Below the pieces are notes generated by a model. That model saw only the letters and a program-made list of their open reading frames with translations, did no database searches and was not told the DNA's origin. Positions 43,390-55,012 of a stretch of 64,000 nucleotides of DNA are shown here, one piece after another. The position numbers and the translations under genes were made by a program. Each line of letters starts with the position of its first letter. Within the stretch, counting starts at the first letter, position 1. Origin of the DNA: Deinandra increscens subsp. villosa (lineage: Eukaryota > Streptophyta > Magnoliopsida > Asterales > Asteraceae); NCBI GenBank assembly GCA_039602395.1, contig JBCNJP010000024.1, forward strand, positions 3,423,731-3,487,730, written 5' to 3'.

Positions 43390-44031
43390 TGTTTTGGTCA
43401 AAAATTCACTTAGGAATCTTGTATTCCAAACTTAGATTGTGAGGTAGTGTGCTTAACTATCAAGTGAGCAAGTAATCCAAGTTGAGATAATAACACAAGG
43501 ATTTTAGCGAGGAAAACTCCAGAATCCTTCGAGTTGCCTCTAGGAATCCTGGATAAAAACCTCGGGTGCCGGCTGAAAAACCGCCACCAAGTCAATATTA
43601 TTAATGATCAAGCGAATCGTTACAACGGGTTGGAGGTTTGATCGATCAGAACTATGTGGTACAGTGATTCGTATTCGTAAGTAAGCTAGTGAAAGTGTGT
43701 TGTGTTGTGTTCCTACTGATCGAATCCTCGATTTATATAACAAATACAATAATAACAAACTTTCCGGGATTCCCGGGATCCTATCGCCCAACTAATTCGA
43801 CCGTTAAGGGCCTCTCCGTTCACTTGGTCCACGATCTTCTTCAGCTGGAGCGTAAGTTTCGGAGGTGGTTGATGACTCCGGTGATACCTGGTCAAATAAA
43901 CATGTGGCAAATATGAGGGTTAATAAAAATAATAAAATCAGGATACCTGAGTTTACAAGATTCCCAGATGACAATAGGATTCCTGAACTGTCTGAGCTTC
44001 CTGTGAACATCCTGAAAATACACCCTCAACA
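43390..44031 (-). mobile_element. Solo LTR E (642 bp, target duplication ACCAT)
   Basis: Begins TGTTTTGG and ends CCTCAACA, flanked on both sides by ACCAT (43385-43389 and 44032-44036), with no internal element, so it is a solo LTR. A minus-strand TATA (TTATATAAATCG, about 43731-43742) sets the orientation. Copies of a near-palindromic GGATTCCTG/GGGATTCCC motif crowd the region upstream of it, and AGGAATCCTG variants lie downstream. Confidence 0.75.
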
Positions 44032-44036
44032 ACCAT

Positions 44037-44864
44037 AACGGAAGTTCTATCCGAGTAAACCGATTAAAAATATAAGGTGAGTTTCTACAAGCCCACTTTT
44101 AAGTTTTAATGTTTTAAATGTTTTCGGGCTGGTATACATTCAATATTTGTGAAAATATATTCAAGATAATTGTGACTTGATATATACGTGTTATATGATG
44201 AAATTGTTACTGAATTGCTTATACGAGTTATGCAATTATGTTGATTTTAATGTGATGTGTATATACTTGCTTTGAAATTAGGTAGCCAAGTGACAAGGGA
44301 ATTGTTAGTAAACATGTAGTGAATATGTATGATTATATGAGAACATGTGGTGCATTTGCTTGTATTAATATGTGGTGGATACGCCGCGTGTACCTCCTAT
44401 ATATATACATAGTAATATAAGTTACCTGGTATATTAGAAGTGTGGAGGATACGCCACTGGTACATCCTGTATACATACACTAACGGTAAATTGGGAGATG
44501 TCCATTTATTGCAGTATATGAATGCCTTATCACTGTTTAAAAAAAAACCTAAAGCATAGGGGTAGGTAGTGTACATGATGAGAGATTAAGTCATTAAGAT
44601 GAGAAAATGAACTAATAGAGTTAAAGCATGAGTTGCTACTAGAACCTAATAGAGTTAAAGCATGAGTTGCTACTAGAACCTAACAGAGTTATAGCATGAG
44701 TTTCTATTATGACTTATTAGAGTTAGAGCATGTGTTGCTACTGAAGACGAAGGGACGCTGCTTCCCCATAGTGGTGGCTTAGGTAAGCGTGTACGGACGA
44801 AGCGGCAGTCGGACATCACAAAAACTATCCTAAGACAAGGTAGGATGACGATTGTAGTGGCGGG
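44037..44864. mobile_element. Ty3/gypsy LTR-like segment (left part)
   Basis: Non-coding. The phrase AAGGTGAGTTTCTACAAGCCC and the 34-bp repeats that follow are typical of large gypsy LTRs. It ends exactly at the start of the Athila-like LTR. Homology to the right flank (54815-54945) shows both belong to one LTR family. Confidence 0.45.
44612..44746. repeat. Four 34-bp tandem repeats
   Basis: Units starting near 44612, 44646, 44680 and 44713 share TAGAGTTAAAGCATGAGTTG, with growing divergence from left to right. Confidence 0.85.
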
Positions 44865-46499
44865 TGATGTGTTGCAAACACATCCTGTTTTCATATGTAT
44901 TTTGTTATGTATTTGAGTCAAGTTGAGTCGGTTTTCATTGTTTTTATCTGTTTTTAGTTAAGTTTGTGTCTTTGAGTCTTGTTTATGTTTTTATGCAAGT
45001 TTTGCAGGTTTCTGATAGAATACCGAGCCAAGTGTGAAGATGATGAATTTTTGAAGAAGAAAATAAAGAGAAGTGCTGAAGAATGGTCTCCAGGCGTATA
45101 GCCTGGAGAATGAGGAGAAGCAAGCGATACGCTTGTGCCTGGAAAAGTCAAAGGCGGTTTAAAAGTCAAACCCAACTATTTTGACGGGTAATGCACACCA
45201 AGCGTATCGCGTGAAGAGGACATGGCAGCAAGCGATACGCTTGCTGCCTAAAAACCCGCAGATTTTGCTTACTCGATATAAAAATGATTTTTAAGGGTTC
45301 CAGTCGATCATTCACGACTTCCAGACGGCAGAAGAGCGAACTAAGGCGATTTTTAGAGATAGGAGAAAGCTGGGAACAAGGAGAACCATCAAGGAATCAA
45401 CAATCGATCATCAAATCATCATCAAATCATTCGGTTCTTCTCGTTTCTTGTTTTGAATTCTTAGTTTCAGTTATGTTCACTGTTAAAGATTCAAACTTTA
45501 TTTGTTTTTATGCTATGAACATGATTGTAGGCTAGGCGTTTAACACCGCCTAGACCGTTTGGATGAACGATTGGCATTTATGACTTTGTTTGGCTTTTGA
45601 CAACTTGATTGATGTAATGTTTCTTTAAATTCCATTATTGACATGATTGTATGCATATGACCACTAGAGTTAGGGTTTGAATTAATTTACTAAACTACTT
45701 AGCCTGCGAATGTCTTTCGGTTTGGGTTGGGTAATCGGTTATGTGATTGTGTGTTTGCGATTGGTTTGAATACCTGTCTTGATTTTCATAGTTTTAGTAT
45801 TTTGATGAATTCTTTGATTCTAGTGTGCTGCCCTAGTTAGACAAGCCGGAAGGTGATAGCTAGGTCGGATAGTCGGGTTGACTAGTGGATTAGGATCACA
45901 TTGCCATCGGAAGAGGGATGCCCTAGGAAATTAGTTAGCTTGCTATTCCGTGTCAGTTGTGTTGATTAGTGGTAGTTCCTGCTAGCTTAAGGTGCCTTAG
46001 ATTGTTTCGAGGGTGGTTAGGTCTAGTTGAGGTTGGATGTACCCACAAGGTGAACTCCTGTCCGAACGTTAGGAACATTTGCTAAGAAGGACTTAAAAGG
46101 TGAATTAGCTGCCATCAGAGTTGTCATAGCCAGATGAGTTGTAGGTGTTGGTTGGGATTCTAGGTCTAGGTGGTGTCTTTCTCATATCTGATCGTTTCCT
46201 GAGTTTCCTGCTGTCCGTTTGTTAGTTGCGTTAGTTAATCTTAATTCAATTCTCAAATCTCAATTAAAAACTCAAATTACTCAGTATTTCCAATTTCTAG
46301 GTCTAGGTTAAGTCTTGGTCTTTAGAGTGTCCTCAGGGTTCGATATTCCCGGTCTTCCTTAGCTTTACTACGATCCGACAGGTACACTTGCTTTAGGGTT
46401 CGGTTCAGTTTTAGGGTTTTCGGTAAAATTTAGGTGTGTCTAGGTCTAGGTTTAGGTCTAGGTTTTAGTAGCATTTTTAGGTACGTTCCGAGCACATCA
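44865..46499 (+). mobile_element. Athila-like LTR 1 (1635 bp)
   Basis: Runs TGATGTG to CACATCA, a perfect 7-bp inverted pair, followed by the primer site. A TATA box (CGATATAAAAATG, about 45275-45287) lies 190 bp below the first of four GCG-ATA-CGC-type hairpins (45087-45248). It matches LTR 2 closely, with two extra segments of about 17 bp. Confidence 0.92.
45087..45248. repeat. Hairpin motifs GCGATACGC/GCGTATCGC upstream of the LTR 1 TATA box
   Basis: Four dyads: TCTCCAGGC/GCCTGGAGA around GTATA (about 45088), CAAGCG-ATA-CGCTTG (about 45123), AAGCGTATCGCG (about 45200), and a perfect dyad with 11-bp arms, GGCAGCAAGCG (45224-45234) and its complement (45238-45248), with spacer ATA. All recur in LTR 2 at 51608-51752. 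Confidence 0.9.
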
Positions 46500-46505
46500 A
46501 GTTTT

Positions 46506-46523
46506 TGGCGCCGTTGCCGGGGA
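46506..46523 (+). promoter_or_regulatory. Primer-binding site, tRNA-Asp type (copy 1)
   Basis: TGGCGCCGTTGCCGGGGA, 6 bases after LTR 1, the primer site usual for plant Athila/Tat-group gypsy elements. Confidence 0.88.
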
Positions 46524-46658
46524 GACTTGGCAATAGCAAGATTAACTTAGGTCGTCGTTAGGAAATTTGAGTCTTTTGGGTTTGTCCGTGTCTAGAGTCT
46601 TAGGTTTCCGTTTTTGAGTCTAGATTTTTAGGTTAAATTTTTCTTTTAATTTTTTTCT

Positions 46659-48500
46659 GTGAGTCACTTTCCCCGTTTTATGCCACACACCCGTTCACGA
46701 GGTCCTCCTGAGTTGTCACCACTTTCTGATCCTGACGCGGATATTCGTGAGCGGTTTCGCCTTCTACGCACGGAGCTAGAGGCTTTCATCATTTCCACCG
46801 CCCATTCCAAACCATCTTCTTCCACACAAACCACACGCGACACCAAACCCATTCCATTCCCCGATCTATCATCCATGGCGGCACGTCGCACCGTCCACGA
46901 ACAGGCCAGCGCCGGAGTCACCGAGGCCCGGTTTGCTATCGCTCAGCCTGACATTGCCAACACCGCAAATTGGCAAATTCCGTCCCACGTCATCAACGCT
47001 TTAACGCACTCCATTCAGTTCCATGGACGTGAGGACGAAGATGCACTGATGCATATTTCGCGTTTTATTCGAATCTGCAACACGTTCGGACTCACGGGAG
47101 TCGCGAACGAAATCATTTATCTGCGTCTGTTCCCATTCTCCCTTACGTCTCGAGCCGCCGAGTGGCTCGAGACGCTTCCGCCTAACTCGATCGCCACCTG
47201 GGACGATCTGATGTTAAAATTCCTGAAGAAGTATCATCCCCCAGCCAAGGCTTCACGTACTCGGGAGGAAATCCACTCTTTCAGGATGAACCCCGATGAG
47301 CCTTATTCTGTCGCGTACGAAAGATTCAACACCCTTCTGAGTAGATGTCCGCAACACGGGTTGACGGACTGGGCGATCATAGAAAAGTTCTATAATGGAC
47401 TTCCTTATTCTGTTCAGAAGGATTTCAATATTTCGGCTGGAGGGCATATGATGGAGAAGCTCACTGTTGACGAATGCAAATCATTATTTGAGAGCTTCGC
47501 ACTTGCTGAACAGCAGGCACCCAGAGGTCGGAGAGCCACCTTGGCCCCGACTAGATCACTCGCACCATCTACATCTACCCGGGGTGTCAATCACATTGGC
47601 TCAGAAACCATGCCACCTAGGGAGTTAGAGAATATTTACAAAGCTTTAGAAGAAATCAAACTCCATATCAAAGCCAAATGTGAGCTGTGCAGAGGCGCTC
47701 ATGACACTCGAGACTGCCCGCTTGCTCCCGCTGAGTAGGTGGACTACATTAGAAACCGAAACCAGTTCGGTAATTCTTTCCAGTCTGGGTGGAGGAGTGG
47801 CCAGAATTCAGGATGGCGAGAGGGAGGTAACCCACCTGGTTTTCGACCGAGGAATAACTATGGTGGAGGAGATGACGGGGCTGGTTTTAAGGAGATCAGA
47901 GAGCTTATAGCTGAGCATGACACGTTATTGAGAAATCAACAAGCTTCGTTCCTGGACTTGCAGCGTTCGGTTGGAGATATTGCAAAGCAGCTGAAGGAGC
48001 TAAATTCCCGTGGGGGTCAGTTTTCTGGTAGCACTTACAAGAATCCTAGTGCCAATGTCAATTCTATCATTACTAGGAGCGGGGGAGTTGTTCAGAGTCC
48101 ATCACCGGTAGTTGTTGAGGAAGAGCCGGTTGATGAGGAGATTGTGCTAGAGACGCCTGACGGGAGGGTGCACGAGAGCGTTACGCCAGCAAGTACCGCA
48201 CCTAACGTCGAGGTTGAGGGAGTGAAGAGACCATCAGATGGAGAGAAGCCACTGAAGTGGGAGGCGGTGAGAGAGAAGAAAAGAGTTCGTTTTGCGCCTC
48301 AGCCGATCACTGCCGATGATTTGAAGCAGGTGCCCTATCCTGAGAGACTGGTTCAACAAAAGAATGCACGTGAGTACAGTCAGTTTTTAGAGCTTCTTAA
48401 GCAACTTTGGATTACATTGCCTTTTACTGATGTTATTAAAAAAATGCCTAAGTATGCTAAATTCTTAAAAGACATGTTAAAAAATAAAAAAAAAGCTTGA
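46659..48500 (+). pseudogene. gag: Athila-like gag, copy 1, with an internal TAG
   Basis: The frame starts MSHFPRFMPHTRSRGPPE. The capsid region has AAEWLETLPPNSIATWDDL, LKFLKKYHPPAK and FYNGLPYSVQKDFNISAGG, characteristic of Athila-group Gag, followed by a Cys-His segment (CELCRGAHDTRDC). TAG at 47736-47738 interrupts the frame; the second copy of this gag has CAG there, so it is a C-to-T nonsense change. Reading continues to 48500 through a Gly/Asn-rich, then an acidic region. The frame is lost at an A run (48480-48495) just before the protease. Confidence 0.9.
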
Positions 48501-49647
48501 AAGTTTTTCTGATGTTACACTTGATGCCCAATGTTCTGCTGTAGTCCAGAATAGGTTACCTGAGAAATTGACTGATCCTGGTACCTTTACAATTCCGTGC
48601 TCTTTTGGTGATTCGTATGTTACTTGTGCTTTAGCTGATCTAGGTGCCTCTATTAATGTTATGTCATATTCTGTTTTCATGCACCTAGGATTAGGCGAGT
48701 TAGAACCGACTAGGATGACGATTTCTTTAGCAGATAGGTCGATTGTTAGACCCAAAGGAATAGTGGAAAATGTGCTTGTTCAAATTGATAAATTTTTGTT
48801 CCCTATAGACTTTGTGGTAGTTGACAGTGCATATGATGCTAGTTGCCCTTTGATTTTAGGTAGGCCTTTCCTTAGGACCGCCCGGGCGCTAGTTGATGTT
48901 TTTGCGGGCCCGATTACTTTGAGGGTTGACCATGAGAGTGTAGTGTTTGAAGTGGGTAGACGTGAAGATAGGGGCACCGAATCGGTGTGTTTGATAGGTA
49001 CTTTTATCTCCTTCATAGATCTTGTGGTTGTAGGAAATCGGTTGGATGATGATGAGTTTGAAGAGTATGAGTGTGGGGAGGACACCGGGGGGTTAGTTGA
49101 GTTAGTTGATAAAAATGAAAATTTTGACCCATTAGGAGAACCCGGTGAGGTAGTTGAGAAGGTAGGTGAGGTAGTTGAGGATGAAGTTGTGATAGAGAAT
49201 AAGTGTGGGGAAGATCTAGGAGGGTTAGAGATTTTAGTTGATAAGAGTGATCATTTTGACCCGTTAGGAGAACCCGAGGAGTTGATGATTGTAGAGAGTG
49301 ACTCAATGGTTGAAGAGGTAGTTAGAAAGGCCACACTTGGTGATTTAGGTATTTTGAATGATGAGGTAGAGTTTAGACCAAGTGTGGGGAGGTTGCATGT
49401 GATTGTTACTACACATGACCCGGAAATGAGTTTTCTAGGTAAGGTTGGTTTTTTTCCGGGTCGGTTCAAGCATTGGAAGGTTAAGATGTTGTTGAGAGGA
49501 GTAAAGTTGGTTGCTTTATGGGCTAGGAAATTAGTAGGAAGTTGGTTAGAGGAAAACCGGCTGAAAACCGGTGGTTTTGTGAGCAAAGATGTGAAATCGA
49601 AGCCTCCGGATGGTTTGGAGGTTGTTTTTCTGTTTTGTGCTAATTGA
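48496..49647 (+). pseudogene. Athila-like aspartic protease and acidic tail
   Basis: Continues gag in another frame after the A-run slip. The retropepsin domain shows LADLGASINVMSYSVF (active Asp) and CPLILGRPFLRTARAL (the ILGR-type flap partner). It is followed by two imperfect acidic repeats, CGEDTGGLVELVDKNENFDP and CGEDLGGLEILVDKSDHFDP, each ending LGEPxE, and by a basic end (RFKHWKVKMLLRG). No RT, RNase H or integrase follows before the next LTR, so pol is deleted and the element is non-autonomous. Confidence 0.85.
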
Positions 49648-51370
49648 TGCAGTGTCCGGGTTGTATATTATTGTATTTGTGTCTTTTAATTTTTACAATT
49701 TTTAGTTTTTCGTGCATTGTGCGTCTTTTCGTTTTGTGTTGTTGGTGTTCGCAGGTGGTTCTGGAGATTCAAGCTTTGGAAAATGTGAGTTGTGCAGGTC
49801 AAAAGTGCAGGTTTTTGCTGAGTTTTTTCGACCATAGGCCTGCTGAAGAGGAAAAGAGATAGAAAATTTTTGGGGTCAAATTCCAAAAATTCCCTGGAAA
49901 TCACGTTCCAAGCGTATCGCCTGGAGGTTGGTAGGTTATAGGCGATACGCGTGGAAGTCTCATGCGGGCCGGTTGTGTGCAGCTCCAGGCGTATCGCCTA
50001 GGAGATGCATGGTTGTAGGCGATACGCCTGGAGGAGGTAAGTCAGAAATCTTTTAAATTTTCAATTTTTATTATTATTTCTGTTTACCGGATTTGTGGTG
50101 GTTCGTTTGCGGCTGATTTGCTGAGTCTCTGGAGTTTCAGGTGAACACGTTTCAACTTATCTTGTTTTATTTTTTTAGTTTTATTTGTTTTTCTTTTCGT
50201 GCTTTTATTTTTCTGATTTATTTTTTTGTTCCATTCCACATTGAGGGCAATGTGTAATTCAAGTGTGGGGATGGGATACTTTCGTATTGAGTCTTTAAAA
50301 ATTTCAAAAATTTGAAAAAAATTGAAAAATTGTTCAAAAATGTCCGAGATTTTGGCTGCAATTTAAATAGAAAATGATAGGAAACTGGGAATTGATTTTC
50401 TAATTTTGTGGTTAAATGTTAAATAATGACTTAAGGTGAATAATTTGGGAAAAATGTGTTAAGAATGGTGAGAATGGAAAACACTACTAGTCTATGATGT
50501 GTCGGTAGGCCCAGCTGACCTAGGAGTAGCTTAAATTGCCTATGTGTTTATTTGTTGTATAAATATGCTAATCAGCCTGCTAGTGGGTTCCCATTTTAGG
50601 AGTGATAGGGATACTGAATCTGATGATTAGGAAGGAAGAGACCGCTTTAGGCTAGATACTCCTATGTCCTTAGAATTTCAATGAGCATGTAGTTAATAAT
50701 TTGGTTAATGCATCTAGAGTGAAAGAGCAAAATACTCATGTACGAACTGAGGATAGTATCCTGCAGCAGAGTGCCTCTGATGATGTTCAGGATCTCGCCG
50801 ACAGAATACTCATGTATGATTTCGGGGGTAAGACCTTGTGAAAGAATACATCTGATGATGTCCGTTGGTAAGTTAGGTAAAATTGACCAATTATAGTTAA
50901 TAATTAAAAAAAAGAAAAAAAAAGAGAAAAAAATATGAAAATGAAAAAAAAAATGTGTCAAGTAGTGAATAAATGCTCAAGAAGTTACATTCCAATAAAT
51001 AGTTATTCTTTGGACATCCTAGTATCTGGTTTAAGGGGGGGGGGTGGAGAAAATAAAAAATTTTAAATCGTTATATCCCTTTGCTTTGACTGAATATGAT
51101 TCGGTAATAGGTTGAACTAGAGCTTTCTTTAGTGGGATCCATAGGCAGCTGAACTTATATCTGGTAATTTCATAAACACATGGGGGCAAAAGAAAAGGTT
51201 GGTGATTGGGTTTAATAGGATAGAAATATCAGCAATCGTAGTTAGTGTGCTAGTACATTATGGATTGTGGATTTGAATGGTGGATGTTGGAATTTAAATG
51301 TGAAATGTTTTAGAAGTCAATTTCCTGGTTGTGATTCCATTGCAGTATTTTTCGAGGACGCAAAAAGAGT
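49648..51370 (+). other. Athila-like 3' non-coding region
   Basis: No gene. It contains a GCG-ATA-CGC hairpin group (49908-50036), the phrase CCACATTGAGGGCAATGTG with AAGTGTGGGG typical of Athila 3' regions, and a degenerate 70-bp direct repeat (AATACTCATGTAYGA...TCTGATGATGT, about 50730 and 50807). Confidence 0.75.
49908..50036. repeat. Four GCGTATCGC/GCGATACGC motifs in the 3' region
   Basis: Two divergent pairs. The second pair, CCAGGCGTATCGCCTA and TAGGCGATACGCCTGG, forms a longer dyad separated by about 16 nt. Confidence 0.85.
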
Positions 51371-51385
51371 CAGTGTGGGGATATT
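51371..51385 (+). promoter_or_regulatory. Polypurine tract before Athila-like LTR 2
   Basis: CAGTGTGGGGATATT, after TTTTTCGAGGACGCAAAAAG, directly before the LTR. Confidence 0.75.
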
Positions 51386-52985
51386 TGATGTGTTGCAAAC
51401 ATATCCTGTTTTCTTGTGTCTTTTGTTATGTATTTGAGTCAAGTTGAGTCGGTTTTCATTGTTTTTATCTGTTTTTAGTTAAGTTTGTGTCTTTGAGTCT
51501 TGTTTATGTTTTTATGCAAGTTTTGCAGGTTTCTGATAGAATACCGAGCCAAGTGTGAAGATGATGAATTTTTGAAGAAGAAAATAAAGAGAAGTGCTGA
51601 AGAATGGTCTCCAGGCGTATAGCCTGGAGAATGAGGAGAAGCAAGCGATACGCTTGTGCCTGGAAAAGTCAAACCCGACTATTTTGATGGGTAATGCACA
51701 CCAAGCGTATCGCGTGAAGAGGACATGGCAGCAAGCGATACGCTTGCTGCCTAAAAACCCGCAGATTTTGCTTACTCGATATAAAAACGATTTTTAAGGG
51801 TTCCAGTCGATCATTCACGACTTCCAGACGGCAGAAGAGCGAACTAAGGCGATTTTTAGAGACAGGAGAGAGCTGGGAACAAGGAGAACCATCAAGGAAT
51901 CAACAATCGATCATCAAATCATCATCAAATCATTCGGTTCTTCTCGTTTCTTGTTTTGAATTCTTAGTTTCAGTTATGTTCACTGTTAAAGATTCAAACT
52001 TTATTTGTTTTTATGCTATGAACATGATTGTAGGCTAGGCGTTTAACACCGCCTAGACCGTTTGGATGAACGATTGGCATTTATGACTTTGTTTGGCTTT
52101 TGACAACTTGATTGATGTAATGTTTCTTTAAATTCCATTATTGACATGATTGTATGCATATGACCACTAGAGTTAGGGTTTGAATTAATTTACTAAACTA
52201 CTTAGCCTGCGAATGTCTTTCGGTTTGGGTTGGGTAATCGGTTGCGTGACTGTGTGTTTGCGATTGGTTTGAATACCTGTCTTGATTTTCACAGTTTAGT
52301 ATTTTGATGAATTCTCTGATTCTAGTGTGCTGCCCTAGTTAGACAAGCCGGAAGGTGATAGCTAGGTCGGATAGTCGGGTTGACTAGTGGATTAGGATCA
52401 CATTGCCATCGGAAGAGGGATGCCCTAGGAAATTAGTTAGCTTGCTATTCCGTGTCAGTTGTGTTGATTAGTGGTAGTTCCTGCTAGCTTAAGGTGCCTT
52501 AGATTGTTTCGAGGGTGGTTAGGTCTAGTTGAGGTTGGATGTACCCACAAGGTGAACTCCTGTCCGAACGTTAGGAACATTTGCTAAGAAGGACTTAAAA
52601 GGTGAATTAGCTGCCATCAGAGTTGTCATAGCCAGATGAGTTGTAGGTGTTGGTTGGGATTCTAGGTCTAGGTGGTGTCTTTCTCATATCTGATCGTTTC
52701 CTGAGTTTCCTGTTGTCCGTTTGTTAGTTGCGTTAGTTAATCTTAATTCAATTCTCAAATCTCAATTAAAAACTCAAATTACTCAGTATTTCCAATTTCT
52801 AGGTCTAGGTTAAGTCTTGGTCTTTAGAGTGTCCTCAGGGTTCCTTAGCTTTACTACGATCCGATAGGTACACTTGCCTTAGGGTTCGGTTCAGTTTTAG
52901 GGTTTTCGGTAAAATTTAGGTGTGTCTAGGTCTAGGTTTAGGTCTAGGTTTTAGTAGCATTTTTAGGTACGTTCCGAGCACATCA
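51386..52985 (+). mobile_element. Athila-like LTR 2 (1600 bp)
   Basis: Same ends as LTR 1, with the same hairpins and TATA box. It is shorter than LTR 1 by two segments of about 17 bp. It is followed by its own primer site (52992-53009) and a second gag, so it serves as 3' LTR to the left unit and 5' LTR to the right one. Confidence 0.92.
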
Positions 52986-52991
52986 AGTTTT

Positions 52992-53009
52992 TGGCGCCGT
53001 TGCCGGGGA
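52992..53009 (+). promoter_or_regulatory. Primer-binding site, tRNA-Asp type (copy 2)
   Basis: TGGCGCCGTTGCCGGGGA again, 6 bases after LTR 2. Confidence 0.88.
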
Positions 53010-53144
53010 GACTTGGCAATAGCAAGATTAACTTAGGTCGTCGTTAGGAAATTTGAGTCTTTTGGGTTTGTCCGTGTCTAGAGTCTTAGGTTTTCGTTTT
53101 TGAGTCTAGATTTTTAGGTTAAATTTTTCTTTTAATTTTTTTCT

Positions 53145-54776
53145 GTGAGTCACTTTCCCCGTTTTATGCCACACACCCGTTCACGAGGTCCTCCTGAGTT
53201 GTCACCACTTTCTGATCCTGACGCGGATATTCGTGAGCTGTTTCGCCTTCTACGCACGGAGCTAGAGGCTTTCATCATTTCCACCGCCCATTCCAAACCA
53301 TCTTCTTCCACACAAACCACACGCGACACCAAACCCATTCCATTCCCCGATCTATCATCCATGGCGGCACGTCGCACCGTCCACGAACAGGCCAGCGCCG
53401 GAGTCACCGAGGCCCGGTTTGCTATCGCTCAGCCTGACATTGCCAACACCGCAAATTGGCAAATTCCGTCCCACGTCATCAACGCTTTAACGCACTCCAT
53501 TCAGTTCCATGGACGTGAGGACGAAGATGCACCGACGCATATTTCGCGTTTTATTCGAATCTGCAACACGTTCGGACTCACGGGAGTCGCGAACGAAATC
53601 ATTTATCTGCGTCTGTTCCCATTCTCCCTTACGTCTCGAGCCGTCGAGTGGCTCGAGACGCTTCCGCCTAACTCGATCGCCACCTGGGACGATCTGATGT
53701 TAAAATTCCTGAAGAAGTATCATCCCCCAGCCAAGGCTTCACGTACTCGGGAGGAAATCCACTCTTTCAGGATGAACCCCGATGAGCCTTATTCTGTCTC
53801 GTACAAAAGATTCAACACCCTTCTGAGTAGATGTCCGCAACACGGGTTGACGGACTGGGCGATCATAGAAAAGTTCTATAATGGACTTCCTTATTCTGTT
53901 CAGAAGGATTTTAATATTTCGGCTGGAGGGCATATGATGGAGAAGCTCACTGTTGACGAATGCAAATCATTATTTGAGAGCTTCGCACTTGCTGAACAGC
54001 AGGCACCCGGAGGTCGGAGAGCCACCTTGGCCCCGACTAGATCACTCGCACCATCTACATCTACCCGGGGTGTCAATCACATTGGCTCAGAAACCATGCC
54101 ACCTAGGGAGTTAGAGAATATTTACAAAGCTTTAGAAGAAATCAAACTCCATATCAAAGCCAAATGTGAGCTGTGCAGAGGCGCTCATGACACTCGAGAC
54201 TGCCCGCTTGCTCCCGCTGAGCAGGTGGACTACATTGGAAACCGAAACCAGTTCGGTAATTCTTTCCAGTCTGGGTGGAGGAGTGGCCAGAATTCAGGAT
54301 GGCGAGAGGGAGGTAACCCACCTGGTTTTCGACAGAGGAATAACTATGGTGGAGGAGATGACGGGGCTGGTTTTAAGGAGATCAGAGAGCTTATAGCTGA
54401 GCATGACACGTTATTGAGAAATCAACAAGCTTCGTTCCTGGACTTGCAGCGTTCGGTTGGAGATATTGCAAAGCAGCTGAAGGAGCTAAATTCCCGTGGG
54501 GGTCAGTTTTCTGGTAGCACTTACAAGAATCCTAATGCCAATGTCAATGCTATCACTAGTAGGAGCGGGAGAGTTGTTCAGAGTCCATCACCGGCAGTTG
54601 TTGAGGAAGAGCCGGTTGATGAGGAGATTGTGCTAGAGACGCCTGACGGGAGGGTGCACGAGAGCGTTACGCCAGCAAGTACCGCACCTAACGTCGAGGT
54701 TGAGGGAGTGAAGAGACCATCGGATGGAGAGAAGCCACTGAAGTGGGAGGCGGTGAGAGAGAAGAAAAGAGTTCGT
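53145..54776 (+). pseudogene. gag: Athila-like gag, copy 2, cut at its 3' end
   Basis: Almost identical to copy 1, but open at the position of its TAG (CAG at 54222-54224). Identity with copy 1 ends after the codons for KKRVR at 54776; downstream frame is foreign gypsy-LTR DNA up to a stop at 55023-55025. The junction lies in AGAGTTCGT, a phrase also found with the same downstream bases (ACCTTAGC) in solo LTR F. The right LTR of this unit is missing. Confidence 0.88.
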
Positions 54777-55012
54777 ACCTTAGCACATCAGCGGGCGAAC
54801 CTTTCGAAGGAGATGAAGAATGAAAAGACACTACTTCCCCATAGTGGTGGCTTAGGGAACCATGTACGGAAGGAGCTGCATTGGGTTGTTGTAATAACTG
54901 CCCTTCGAGAGAGGACGAAGTGTGCAGTGGTGGGCGGACTCCTCATGGAGAACCAAAATAGTTGGTTAAATATAGTGACCTGGAAATTTAATGCTAGGTT
55001 CATGGTTAAGAT
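54777..55012. mobile_element. Ty3/gypsy LTR-like segment (right flank of the Athila complex)
   Basis: Contains CTTCCCCATAGTGGTGGCTT, also present at 44762, followed by similar DNA on both sides. Because the matching segments overlap rather than abut, the left and right flanks are two copies of the repeat, not a clean split. Confidence 0.5.

Noticed and set aside
46664..46921. Minus-strand frames opposite the Athila-like gag (also at 53150)
   Set aside because: Antisense shadows of the GC-rich gag start, identical in both copies because gag is duplicated.
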